Notes: generated by a model from the letters alone, not told the origin. DNA of 64,000 bases from Sphingomonadales bacterium UBA7471 (GCA_002479765.1 DLOZ01000007.1:68342-132341), one strand, 5' to 3'. Shown: positions 8,264-16,832, counted from the first letter of the stretch. A program made the numbers and translations.

Positions 8264-9826
8264 GTGCTGCTGAAATTCACGGAGCAGCAGCTTGCCAGCC
8301 TCCTGCCAGCATATCTGCGCCTGGACTCGTCGTTTTGTATTAAAGCCATCGGGCCATCGGTGGCTGAACATTTGCCAAATATCCGGGTTGGCATGCGATG
8401 CACCGATGTGTTTGACTTTATTCATACGGATATCGAGCAATTTTTTGACAATCCGCAGGGCGTTAAGCCGATCCGGCTCGTTTCGCATTGTGGAAGCACC
8501 CATTTATTTGGTGCAGCGGTTTTCGATAAAACGGGCTGTATCTTGGCAGTGCGGCATGTTCTGTCCGAGGAATCGATGAACAATGGCACATTGTATCTGA
8601 ACGACTTCGGTTATGCCGACCCTGTGGTGCTCAGTACGATGCTGATCTCGTTGCAGCGGGCCATGCTTGAAGAGTCGCAAGCAACCGCGATTGAGTTGGC
8701 CCATGAACGAGAGCGCAGCGCCAGCCTTCTAGAGCGAACCGGCCGGGTCGCAGGCTATATGGGACATGATTTTAACAATTTGCTCTCCATCATCAGGTTG
8801 AACGCTGACCGGTTGCTTCGTAAATTTGGTCATGATGAAAAAATCAGCAATCTTGCCCAGATAATTCGGGAAACGGCTGCGCGTGGATCGAACATTACGC
8901 AGTCGCTGATGAAATTGTCGCAGCAACAAACGGATACATTGCTGCCCATCATCATCGACGACCTCATTCGGGAAAATGATACCTTCCTGAACAGCGTTGT
9001 TGGCTCGGGCATTAGCTTTGATATCGATTTACAGGCCGGCACTTGCGAAAGCGTTATCAGTTATAATGGCTTGCTGAACTGCATTATCAACCTGCTCATT
9101 AACGCCCGCGAGGCGATGCCGCATGGAGGACGGATGTCGCTTTCAACATCTGTCGCGCACGGTCTTGCGACCCGCAAATCGGACAGCGGCGAAACCGAAC
9201 CAAGCGCATATATTGCCATTTGCGTCGCCGACAGTGGTAGCGGAATGAGTGAAGCGTTACTTTCACGTGCGTTTGAGCCGTTATTTTCTTCAAAGCCAAA
9301 GGGAACAGGTCTTGGCCTTGCATCTGTCCGGGATTTTGCGAAGGAAATGGGCGGTGACGTCTGGCTAGAATCGCAGGTGGGTGCGGGAACCACGGTGCAC
9401 CTTCATCTGCCCTTGGCAAATCCGTCCGCCGAAGTTCAAACGCCCCATAAACTTGGGCAGTCCACGGTCACGCCAGCCATTGGCACGCGGCACATACTTT
9501 TGGTCGAGGACGAACCTTATGCGCTTGAGGCGCTGGCGGAAATGCTGGAGGCGGAGGGCTATGTGGTTACCCCCTGCGCGTCCGGGGAACAGGCCATGCA
9601 CGCGCTGGAGCAGCAGACCTATCATCTATTGCTGACCGATATTGTTATGCCCGGGAAAACCGGCACGGAAATCGCCAAGCAGGCCAATCGCTGCCAGCCA
9701 TCCATCAAGACGATATTGATGAGCGGCTATGTGCCCGATTCGGCATCGCTTGAACCTGGCTGGATGTTCATCCGCAAACCGATGGATAGCGACGATCTGC
9801 TCCGTCTTGTCGCGTCCGCAGTCTAA
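8264..9826 (+). CDS. Hybrid histidine kinase, H-NOX-associated, with C-terminal receiver
   Basis: 520 residues, GTG start 3 bp after the H-NOX stop. The N-terminal 135 residues are soluble and resemble an H-NOX-associated/PAS-like sensor region (DVFDFIHTDIEQF), followed by a coiled-coil linker. The H-box is at GYMGHDFNNLLSIIRLNADR (His168), the N-box at NLLINAREAMPHGG (Asn280), and the G-boxes at DSGSGMSE and KGTGLGLASV. The receiver (about 409-520) has VEDE, phospho-accepting Asp459 (LLLTDIVMPG) and Lys505. No membrane segment is seen. The H-NOX protein probably gates its activity. The gene ends 18 bp before the convergent REC-MarR gene. Confidence 0.92.
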   Translation: MLLKFTEQQLASLLPAYLRLDSSFCIKAIGPSVAEHLPNIRVGMRCTDVFDFIHTDIEQFFDNPQGVKPIRLVSHCGSTHLFGAAVFDKTGCILAVRHVLSEESMNNGTLYLNDFGYADPVVLSTMLISLQRAMLEESQATAIELAHERERSASLLERTGRVAGYMGHDFNNLLSIIRLNADRLLRKFGHDEKISNLAQIIRETAARGSNITQSLMKLSQQQTDTLLPIIIDDLIRENDTFLNSVVGSGISFDIDLQAGTCESVISYNGLLNCIINLLINAREAMPHGGRMSLSTSVAHGLATRKSDSGETEPSAYIAICVADSGSGMSEALLSRAFEPLFSSKPKGTGLGLASVRDFAKEMGGDVWLESQVGAGTTVHLHLPLANPSAEVQTPHKLGQSTVTPAIGTRHILLVEDEPYALEALAEMLEAEGYVVTPCASGEQAMHALEQQTYHLLLTDIVMPGKTGTEIAKQANRCQPSIKTILMSGYVPDSASLEPGWMFIRKPMDSDDLLRLVASAV

Positions 9827-9844
9827 ACGGAACCTTGTGCCAGA

Positions 9845-10714
9845 TTAATTGGTCCTGCCCCTAAGCTTCCATGCGCTTTCCAGATAACGCTGCATGGCAG
9901 CTTTGGCATCAGGCTCCAGCTCCAGCAATGTGCGGCGTTTATCCGTTGGGTCAGTCCAGCGTTTGACCAAGCCGGCCTCAACCAGATTGTTGACATGACG
10001 CAGCGCGGTGGTGAGCGGGACGAGGGTTGTTGCCGATGCGCTTGATGCGGGCACAGGCTCACCACGAAGGCTTGCTTCAGCGAGGTCCAGCAATATTTCC
10101 CATGAAGGGCCACTCAGCACAGCGGGATCGAAATATTTCGATTTATTGTGCTGGAGCTTCAACAGCAGCCGGATGAAACCTTGCAAATCGTCGTGCGTTG
10201 GCGTCGCGTCGTGATCGATATCGTCCTGCACAGCATGCGGATTCAGTAGCTTGGTAAGTTCCGTGATTTGGAACCGGTTGGCCAAGACGGAATGATTGGC
10301 AGACGCGCGCCGCAATGCGGTCGCCAAATGATCCATAGATACAGGCTTGCTAAGTAAATCCGTCGCCTGCGTTTGCATCGCCATGGTGGCAACTTCCAGG
10401 CTTGAATGGCCCGTTATCACCAGCGTCACTATCGGCCGATTTGGTTTAAAGCGTACCGCAATTTCGGACAGCAGCGAGATGCCGTTCATGCTCGGCATTT
10501 CCAAATCGGTCAGCACAATGCCGATATCTTCGGAATCCGAAATCTTCTTAAGCGCTTCCGACGCATTGCTTGCGCAGACCACATGGTAGCCCAGATTGAC
10601 GATCGTATCACGGTATTCATCCAGGCAAGCCGGGTCGTCGTCAACGACGAGCACCGTACATCCTTTCGGAATTCGTTTGAAGGTCAACTCTCCGTTTGAG
10701 CCGCTGACGTGCAT
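9845..10714 (-). CDS. Response regulator: receiver fused to a MarR-type winged helix
   Basis: 289 residues. The N-terminal receiver (about 18-140) has VVDDD, phospho-accepting Asp70 (IVLTDLEMPSMNG), a Thr/Gly switch region and Lys123 (LLSKPVS). After a linker, residues about 200-285 form a winged helix of MarR type (WEILLDLAEAS, LVPLTTALRHVNNLVEAGLV, DPTDKRRTLLELEP), paralogous to the protein at 6724-7245. A receiver with a MarR output is unusual; most pair with OmpR, NarL or Fis domains. It converges on the hybrid kinase and is the most likely DNA-binding end of the pathway. Confidence 0.85.
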   Translation of the reverse strand: MHVSGSNGELTFKRIPKGCTVLVVDDDPACLDEYRDTIVNLGYHVVCASNASEALKKISDSEDIGIVLTDLEMPSMNGISLLSEIAVRFKPNRPIVTLVITGHSSLEVATMAMQTQATDLLSKPVSMDHLATALRRASANHSVLANRFQITELTKLLNPHAVQDDIDHDATPTHDDLQGFIRLLLKLQHNKSKYFDPAVLSGPSWEILLDLAEASLRGEPVPASSASATTLVPLTTALRHVNNLVEAGLVKRWTDPTDKRRTLLELEPDAKAAMQRYLESAWKLRGRTN

Positions 10715-10769
10715 GAAAGGTCCCCGCTGTTCCTGCCAATAGGCTGTCTGGCCCTACTCATTGTGGCGC

Positions 10770-10784
10770 TTACAATCAATGTAA
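10770..10784. promoter_or_regulatory. Inverted repeat upstream of the REC-MarR gene
   Basis: Perfect TTACA-N5-TGTAA palindrome 56 bp upstream of the start at 10714, placed where an operator or activator site for that gene would be. It shares a TGTAAC core with the repeat at 6461-6478 upstream of the related MarR gene. Confidence 0.4.
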
Positions 10785-11050
10785 CTTAACCATAAAGATT
10801 TACCAGACCCGATCTGCCATGTTTTTGCAGATGCAGCAGTTCTGGCATATGCCGGATCAGATAAGGCAGTTGTCGATTAGAGAACGGCGGGCTGGCTAGG
10901 GTTTTAGATGCTACCGACTGTTGCGGAACGCAAAGCGCAAAAGATAATACCATAAAGGTTTTGGGTAACGCACGACCTGGTTCAACCGTCGCCTTGTGCC
11001 CCGTGTGGGGACTACGGCTACATGGTAGTACATGCGCAAGATTGCAGTCA
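10785..11050. other. Intergenic region, no convincing gene
   Basis: About 265 bp between the promoter region of the response regulator and the end of the GT4 gene. An open frame on the minus strand runs in from inside the glycosyltransferase gene to 10786, but its product resembles nothing known and it has no start of its own. No hairpin with a T-run was noticed. Confidence 0.35.
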
Positions 11051-12226
11051 TTATGCGGCCTCTCGTTTTTCTGAAATGGCGTCTGCGTAAGTCTGGAACA
11101 GTTCAACAAAATGATCGTCGAGTGTCCGTGCTGTAGCGGCTGCGCACTGCGCGGCCGATCGGAGTTGATGTTGATCGCGATCCAATAGGCGCTCAATCGC
11201 CAATGCCGCATCATGCGCGTTTCCGGGCACATAAGTTTCACTAAAATCTGGATGGGCAATATCTGCGACCGCGCCGGCGTTCGGGAGGACCAAAGGCAAC
11301 CCTGAAGCCAGCGCCTCAGACGCGACAAGCCCAAAAGTCTCTGCAGATGACCCATGCACCAGCGCATCGCAACTCGCCATTATTGTCGCCAGCGCGGTGC
11401 GATTGCGGATAGGCTCAAGCAACTGGATATGCGGGTTGCCATTTACATGCTCAATTACCGATGCCTGCTGGTGGCCATTGCCGATCAACACTAAGCCCAC
11501 TGGCCGTTTCGCCGCGACGCGCGCCACCGCGTCGATAACGCAGGGCCAGCGTTTCTCTGGCGTATGGCGACCAATGCCTAACAACAGCGTGGCGGTATCG
11601 GGTAAGTTACAACGGGCCAACAAATCCCGGCGAACGGATATATGTCTCCGTGCGGGCGAAAACACGCCTGCATCTACGCCCATGGGGATGTTGACAGCAC
11701 CAAAGATGCCGCCGCTGGCGAGCCTTTTTTGAAGGCTGGGCGATGCACATACCGTATAGTCAAAACTGTTACACATGCGCCTGAGATAACGCCAGAACCA
11801 TTCAAACTGCCGATCAATGGCATCGTGCGAGGCAACGCCATCGAACCAGCGATATGCCCATGCCGACAGCGGGTCATGGTGCATGAAGATCGACCGAAGT
11901 GCCTTGCCGTTCCAGCTTCGGGCAATCCATGCACCGCGCCATGGGGAGGATGCCTCAAGGACATCGGGCTGCACCCTGTCCAATATTGCGTGAACGGGAG
12001 CCGCGTCCCAGAACATGCCATATTTTTTGTCAAAAGGCAGGGGCGGGGCTTTTACATAGATGATCCGGCATTCGTTTCCATATTCTACCACTTCGTCTCT
12101 ATTGCCAGGGGCAATGACGGTTATGGCATGTCCCAGCCGCGCTCCAAAAGCGAGCTTCGCATGGATATATGTCCGGACCCCGCCACCTTCAGGCGCGTAA
12201 AATTCGCAGACATCGACAATCTTCAT
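11051..12226 (-). CDS. GT4-family glycosyltransferase (GT-B fold)
   Basis: 391 residues. The N-terminal half opens with EFYAPEGGGVRTYIHAK, the acceptor-side glycine loop of GT4 enzymes. The C-terminal half has LLLGIGRHTPEKRW and the nucleotide-sugar-binding E-x7-E segment (HGSSAETFGLVASEALASGLP region). It transfers a sugar from an activated donor to a lipid or sugar acceptor at the inner face of the membrane. The GGAGG site for this ATG lies inside the end of the DUF2141 gene, which it overlaps by 4 bp. It is the last gene of a four-gene overlapping unit. Confidence 0.9.
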   Translation of the reverse strand: MKIVDVCEFYAPEGGGVRTYIHAKLAFGARLGHAITVIAPGNRDEVVEYGNECRIIYVKAPPLPFDKKYGMFWDAAPVHAILDRVQPDVLEASSPWRGAWIARSWNGKALRSIFMHHDPLSAWAYRWFDGVASHDAIDRQFEWFWRYLRRMCNSFDYTVCASPSLQKRLASGGIFGAVNIPMGVDAGVFSPARRHISVRRDLLARCNLPDTATLLLGIGRHTPEKRWPCVIDAVARVAAKRPVGLVLIGNGHQQASVIEHVNGNPHIQLLEPIRNRTALATIMASCDALVHGSSAETFGLVASEALASGLPLVLPNAGAVADIAHPDFSETYVPGNAHDAALAIERLLDRDQHQLRSAAQCAAATARTLDDHFVELFQTYADAISEKREAA

Positions 12227-12768
12227 GGCTGTCCTCCGGTCGTTTGATTTTTGACCGGGCCAACGCCAATTCCTTGCCGATAATTCATGACGATTGAAAT
12301 GGAACGGACGCCCGGCCCGAGCGTGAGCGCAACCGCTTGTACTTTGGGCTTACGAAATCCCAGCTTTGGGTTGTTCGCAAAGCCCACTCCATCACCCGAA
12401 AGACCGAACTTTCCATTGTCATCACGATCGTGCAGCAACGCCAACGCATATCGCCCGGGACGTGGGGCGCGAATGCATATCGAAACTGGCCCTGCGCTCG
12501 GGACAGCCATCGGCACCCGCCGAAACGGTTTGCCAGCCGCAATCAATAGCTTATCGCTTTGAAGGAAGTCAGCATCATTGTCGGGGTAAAGCTCCAATAT
12601 GAGCTTACCTTTGCGGTCCTTTAAGCCGATAACGCTCACGCTGACTGCAGGGCCTGTTTCCGCCGCGCGGCAATCCGCGCCACTGCGTCCGCGTTCCGCC
12701 TTAGGTGGCACGTTAGCGTGCGCGGAAACCGATGCGCTGATGATTGCGAGGGTCCATATAATCTTCAT
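12223..12768 (-). CDS. DUF2141-domain secreted protein
   Basis: 181 residues. A signal peptide (MKIIWTLAIISASVSAHA) precedes a beta-rich domain with LILELYPDNDADFL, RAPRPGRYALALLHDRDDNG and GFRKPKVQAVALTL, the pattern of DUF2141. It is exported, and the function of the family is unknown. The ATG at 12768 overlaps the stop of the upstream membrane-protein gene (ATGA). A longer frame from 13107 runs antiparallel through that gene's end and is rejected. Confidence 0.85.
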   Translation of the reverse strand: MKIIWTLAIISASVSAHANVPPKAERGRSGADCRAAETGPAVSVSVIGLKDRKGKLILELYPDNDADFLQSDKLLIAAGKPFRRVPMAVPSAGPVSICIRAPRPGRYALALLHDRDDNGKFGLSGDGVGFANNPKLGFRKPKVQAVALTLGPGVRSISIVMNYRQGIGVGPVKNQTTGGQP

Positions 12769-13700
12769 GACGATTTTCCCATTTCGGGAAATATGTCGCG
12801 ATTTCGCAAAAGCAGCGCCGAGGCTCCCAACATTGCCGCAACCAATATATGTAGTGCCAAAATTGCGGTCGCTGTAAGCGTTATCAGCGTTGAAACCGCG
12901 CTGTCCTGGCCGACTAAGAATATAGCGATAACAGCGAAAAGGGCTTCTTTGTTCGGCAAAAACGGTAACCGTCCGACCAGTAGCCGAACCATTGACAAGA
13001 CCAGCCAAAAGCCAAAATGCGGTCCAGGTAAAATTATGAACCACAATAAGGCGCACAAAAATACGCCTGCGGATAAACGAAGAATGTGGACCCCAAAAAT
13101 CCACCATAATTGCGTGCGCTCAAGCGTGAATACACGGCGTGAAAAAAACAATATCAGGAACGACAGCATCAACATGGCCGCGGCGCATATGACTGATGTA
13201 TCCGTATAGGCGCCAAGATGCAGTTGCGACAAAAATGGATAGGTTAGAAGCAACAACAGCAACGCGACGAGATTTGCCGCCAAGGCAGACAGAATGTTGA
13301 CGTCCTTTATGGCCCCAAAGGGGGCCGCGATTAAATCCGTGCGTTTACGTGCCCATAAATAAAAATAGACTTCGCCCGAATAGGATATGAGCACTTCATT
13401 GCCGATGCGTTTGGCGAGAAGGATGAAAAAACCCGAAACCGGCAGCGCCCAAAGACGCCGAAAGATAATCCAGTCAGCAATGGGAAGAGCAAAATACAAT
13501 GCGAGCAGAACCGGCAGAAACCAAAAATTTTGCGGTAATGCATTGTGCAACTGCTTCGCGTCTATCTGGCCAAGTTGAAGCACCAGTGCGATCAGCAAGG
13601 CTCCGGACAGGATGCGTGACAGCCAGGTCGACCAAAGCTTTCGCTCGGGCTTTAACGCTGGCAAATCAAGATGCGCAAAAGGCGTGGCCGTCAGTGTCAC
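12765..13700 (-). CDS. Multi-spanning membrane protein, lysylphosphatidylglycerol-synthase TM-region family
   Basis: 311 residues with about eight hydrophobic segments (for example LLIALVLQLGQI, FWFLPVLLALYFALPIADW, LVALLLLLLTYPFL, AILALHILVAAML). The layout matches the flippase/synthase transmembrane domain of PF03706 (UPF0104) without the cytosolic aminoacyl-transferase domain. Such proteins often sit next to glycosyltransferases and take part in moving or making lipid-linked products. It overlaps both neighbours by 4 bp, indicating tight translational coupling. Confidence 0.8.
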   Translation of the reverse strand: MTLTATPFAHLDLPALKPERKLWSTWLSRILSGALLIALVLQLGQIDAKQLHNALPQNFWFLPVLLALYFALPIADWIIFRRLWALPVSGFFILLAKRIGNEVLISYSGEVYFYLWARKRTDLIAAPFGAIKDVNILSALAANLVALLLLLLTYPFLSQLHLGAYTDTSVICAAAMLMLSFLILFFSRRVFTLERTQLWWIFGVHILRLSAGVFLCALLWFIILPGPHFGFWLVLSMVRLLVGRLPFLPNKEALFAVIAIFLVGQDSAVSTLITLTATAILALHILVAAMLGASALLLRNRDIFPEMGKSS

Positions 13701-14470
13701 GCGGCACCCCAGTTACGGTCACGCAGAACGGTATCGCGCTGCCCACGCGCATCGAACCTATTGGCTAAAAACCGATAGAAAAAGTCATGCTGCCGTGCGC
13801 TTGGGGTCACATGGTAGATCACACGCTCCGCCAACGTCCAGCGTACATTGCGGCGGTCAGCCCGACGGTCTGATGATGTGCACCAAAAATTCGAATGATA
13901 AATTTGCCGTCCCTGTTTCAGCACGCGGTGCATCAACTCATGGTCCTTTAAAACATAGGGCCATAAGGCAGGATCGTACCCTCCTACGGCTTGTAATGCT
14001 GATGTCCGGAATGTCTGCGCCGCGCCGCTGGTATGGTTTTGATGTGGCAAAATGCGTACGGCAAGAAGCCTGTGCATCATGCTTATCAAACCCTTAAATA
14101 CTCCTTCGCGGCGGAGATAGGCACATGCGGCGACATACTCCGCGCCCTTGGCGTCAAACAGTGACGTCGCCGCCGCCAGATAATGCGGAGGATAATATGT
14201 GTCCGCATCGCAAATCGCCGTGAATTCCGTATCAACCGCTGCAATTCCCGTCTGCAAGGCGTAAACTTGACCCGGCCGGGGTTCGTGCAAAAAGGTTACT
14301 TTGCCGGGGTGCGCAGCAAGCTGTTTGCGAGCATTATCGATGCAACTGTCGGTGGAGCCATTGTCGACGATGATCAAATCAAAAGCAGTCGTTTGGGCAA
14401 GCACCGACGTCAGCGTCTGCGGCAAAAAATCGGCCTCATTATAAACCGGTATGACAATCGACCAACGCAC
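13697..14470 (-). CDS. GT2-family glycosyltransferase
   Basis: 257 residues, GT-A fold. The start MRWSIVIPVYNEADFLPQTL is the classical GT2 opening, followed by IIVDNGSTDS and the metal-binding DAD motif (TAICDADTYYPP). A later PYVLKDHELMHRVL segment fits the catalytic/acceptor region. No membrane segment is seen, so it acts at the inner membrane surface with its neighbours. It is the first gene of the four-gene overlapping cassette. Its promoter must lie in the short stretch before the integrase remnant. Confidence 0.88.
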   Translation of the reverse strand: MRWSIVIPVYNEADFLPQTLTSVLAQTTAFDLIIVDNGSTDSCIDNARKQLAAHPGKVTFLHEPRPGQVYALQTGIAAVDTEFTAICDADTYYPPHYLAAATSLFDAKGAEYVAACAYLRREGVFKGLISMMHRLLAVRILPHQNHTSGAAQTFRTSALQAVGGYDPALWPYVLKDHELMHRVLKQGRQIYHSNFWCTSSDRRADRRNVRWTLAERVIYHVTPSARQHDFFYRFLANRFDARGQRDTVLRDRNWGAA

Positions 14471-14542
14471 AAGCTACCCTCGGATAATCTCAGGAGCCAT
14501 TGCATTCATTTGCCAAAGTGTAGTGTCAGAACTGTGTCAGAT

Positions 14543-14836
14543 TTATGATAAAAATATATATCTGCTGTAACAAATGTCTCTTGAAGGCTCTTCATAATAA
14601 TTCAGGGCACAGCGTTCGGCTTCACGCTGATCCAAGGTTTTGGTGCTGATTCGCTTATAGCCAGTGGAGTTCGGAAAACGGACACGAGCCTGCCAGACAG
14701 GATCTTTCAGCTTATCCCGCTTGTAGAGAATGACCCGCCCGTCACCGCGCAGATCAATCCGAACATCACCGTCATTGGCCATACTCCGCATTTCCCTGAC
14801 TTTCTCAGCCCGATTAGGAAGTTGGCCAATGGGCAC
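14543..14836 (-). pseudogene. Tyrosine-integrase N-terminal remnant
   Basis: 97 codons. The part from MRSMANDGDVRIDLRGDGRV through WQARVRFPNSTGYKRISTKT to AERCALNYYEE matches the arm-type DNA-binding N-terminus of phage/island integrases. The frame then ends in unrelated residues (SRYIFLS), and no core-binding or catalytic R-H-R-Y domain follows, so it is a truncated remnant. It begins 26 bp from the left copy of the tRNA-derived direct repeat and reads away from it, the usual position of an integrase beside its attachment site. Confidence 0.7.
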
Positions 14837-14862
14837 CGGTATTTAAGCCGCAATCGGGACAG

Positions 14863-14930
14863 CGCTGCGTTTAAATATTGTTATATATCAATGTTTTGAA
14901 TGGCGCACCCAAGAGGATTCGAACCTCTGG
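14863..14930. repeat. Left copy of a 68-bp direct repeat (att-like, contains a tRNA-Arg 3' end)
   Basis: Identical over 68 bp to 16833-16900, with imperfect similarity (19 of 22) extending left to 14841. The last 30 bp (14901-14930) copy the 3' end of the tRNA-Arg gene including its CCA. This is the expected trace of site-specific integration at a tRNA gene. Confidence 0.9.
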
Positions 14931-15143
14931 GTCGTGTGCACGTTTTGTGCATTTTTTAGCTGTGGAAATATCGTCATAATTCTACTGGTTTTACAAATAT
15001 TTAAGGTGATTTTGGCGGCTGTTATAGAGTGAAGTCGGAACTGGTGTCTTGCATCATAATTGCTATGGAGACAGGGGGCGCTTCCGTGATTGTATAAGTG
15101 AGTTGGTTCGCTAATATTGCATTCTACCTACAAGGAGTGATTG

Positions 15144-15539
15144 ATGAAACCAATCAATTTACTGGGAGCGATAGCGGCGCTCGTAATGGCAGCAACCCCC
15201 GCTTATGCTGCGAATTGGGTTTATGTAACCACTGACGTAAATGACACCGATTTTTATTACGATGCCGACACCATTGTTCGCTCTGGGAACCAGGTTACGG
15301 TTTGGGAAAAATTTGATCATTCACGGGATAAGACCGTTAAGGAGCGTGAGCGAAAAAGGCGGTATCGCTACGACTGTGCGCAACGTACGAGCGCTCTTCT
15401 TGATTCGATTATTTATTATCCCGACGGAAAAAGTAGTTCATTCACTTGGAACGCATATGAGCAAGAAACGAAGCCCATTGTTCCTGACACGGTGGGCGAC
15501 GTGACATTTAAAGCGGTTTGCGCTGCGACGGCACCTTAG
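15144..15539 (+). CDS. Small secreted protein, surface-adhesin E-like
   Basis: 131 residues. A signal peptide ends near AATPAYA, then ANWVYVTTDVNDTDFYYDAD begins a small mature domain with two Cys, like the Adhesin_E (PF16747) family. The ATG at 15144 follows AAGGAGTGA at good spacing; the TTG at 15141 is less likely. It lies alone within the tRNA-bounded islet and is AT-richer than the chromosomal neighbours, consistent with acquisition. The role of the family is not established beyond export. Confidence 0.72.
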   Translation: MKPINLLGAIAALVMAATPAYAANWVYVTTDVNDTDFYYDADTIVRSGNQVTVWEKFDHSRDKTVKERERKRRYRYDCAQRTSALLDSIIYYPDGKSSSFTWNAYEQETKPIVPDTVGDVTFKAVCAATAP

Positions 15540-15561
15540 CGATCGGCTTCAAAAAATTCAC

Positions 15562-16680
15562 CTAGTTTTTCTGACGCATATCTAACAAAATATCTGTCAT
15601 TTTTTGATTATCTGAAACAAAATATGTCATATTATCGATTAATGTCTGTACCGTTACACCATCAGATCCAATAACTATGTAGTTATAAAAAGCCAAATAA
15701 TTATCATCTTCAAGCCATATTGGATGACTATATTGTTCATTTTTTGATGCTAATTTTATGATCTTTTCCGTTTCTTCGTACGTTGCATCGATTATGTAAT
15801 CAATAAATTGAACATATGAGCAGCCATCTTTGGTGCAACCGCTAAAACCCACTAGAATTTCTTCGCCGCCAACACCCGTCGACATCATCGGTAACTTAGG
15901 ATTGTCGTAGGATATAGTAGCCTGATATCCCCTGATTCTAAGCGCTTTTGCAAATTCCTCCGGCTTACGAATCGTTTGCTTCGCATCTCCCATCCACTCC
16001 TCTGGCGCAGCGGTGCCTAATTTGTATTCCTGGCGGCTTGTGGGGCCCTTAGTTGCTGTGGAGGTTGTTACAGGCGGCTGAGCGCTCCTCTTTCTTCTTT
16101 CTTTACTGGAAGTGCTCGGCAAAAGATCAAACTCAATCCCTGACATCGCCGTAGTCTTATCATTTAGCCAGAGTATTTTTTCGGGAGGAGCCAGTGTCGC
16201 AAATACAACTGTCTTTTCGCCGAACCCGAGCTGCGATAGGTAGTGACCTACCAGAGCGTTACCAACGCCAGTCTCAATTTTTGTGCCGTCGGTATTGAGG
16301 TAACTTGCGTGGAAACCAACTTCGCCGCCACCATCGATAATGCGTCGAGAACCCGAAATCCAGATTAGTGCGCAAGCTGAGGCGCAACTGCTTCCGTCTA
16401 AAACGACTGTTGCATAGCCTCTAAGTTTGATTGTACGACCAATGTCCATAGCTGGGTATATCGCCCCGCCTTCGCTGTTAAGGACAACAATGGCGTCTGA
16501 ATATTCAGCAGCTAGCTTTCTGAATTTTTCGTCATCTCCCGCTATGATCTCGCCGTCGATAAGAATGAAAGGCTGGTCGTCGCCTTCGTCTGCGGGTACG
16601 ACATTTATGTCGGCACTTATTGCTGCCGTCGACATAAAGAATGCACTAAAAAAGAGCAAGGCTGCACTCAAAACTCGCAT
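15562..16680 (-). CDS. Secreted ClpP/crotonase-fold protein with a C-terminal YbjN-like domain
   Basis: 372 residues. After a signal peptide (LLFFSAFFMSTAAISA), residues about 40-190 match the periplasmic ClpP-like group (COG3904): FILIDGEII, VVLNSEGGAIYPAMDIG, then GSSCASACALIWISG with a candidate nucleophile Ser and GGGEVGFHASY with a candidate His. A low-complexity Ser/Thr/Lys linker leads to a C-terminal domain (YQATISYDNPKLPM, FSGCTKDGCSYVQF) like YbjN/sensory-chaperone folds. It converges on the adhesin-E-like gene inside the islet. Protease activity is plausible but unproven. Confidence 0.72.
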   Translation of the reverse strand: MRVLSAALLFFSAFFMSTAAISADINVVPADEGDDQPFILIDGEIIAGDDEKFRKLAAEYSDAIVVLNSEGGAIYPAMDIGRTIKLRGYATVVLDGSSCASACALIWISGSRRIIDGGGEVGFHASYLNTDGTKIETGVGNALVGHYLSQLGFGEKTVVFATLAPPEKILWLNDKTTAMSGIEFDLLPSTSSKERRKRSAQPPVTTSTATKGPTSRQEYKLGTAAPEEWMGDAKQTIRKPEEFAKALRIRGYQATISYDNPKLPMMSTGVGGEEILVGFSGCTKDGCSYVQFIDYIIDATYEETEKIIKLASKNEQYSHPIWLEDDNYLAFYNYIVIGSDGVTVQTLIDNMTYFVSDNQKMTDILLDMRQKN

Positions 16681-16832
16681 CACTCAGTTCCGATCTGTCA
16701 TAGATTCATTCTAGCGAATAAGCTTTAAAGTTTGTTATGATAAAATAGCTTTAGTGTTTTGTCATACATTCTGTGCTGTGTACACGATTTGTGCATAGCT
16801 AAAAAGCGCCATTTAAGACGCAATCGGCACAT

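Noticed and set aside
12223..13107. A 294-codon frame for the DUF2141 protein
   Set aside because: The extra N-terminal part lies antisense/out of frame inside the membrane-protein gene; the ATG at 12768 gives a clean signal peptide and an ATGA overlap.
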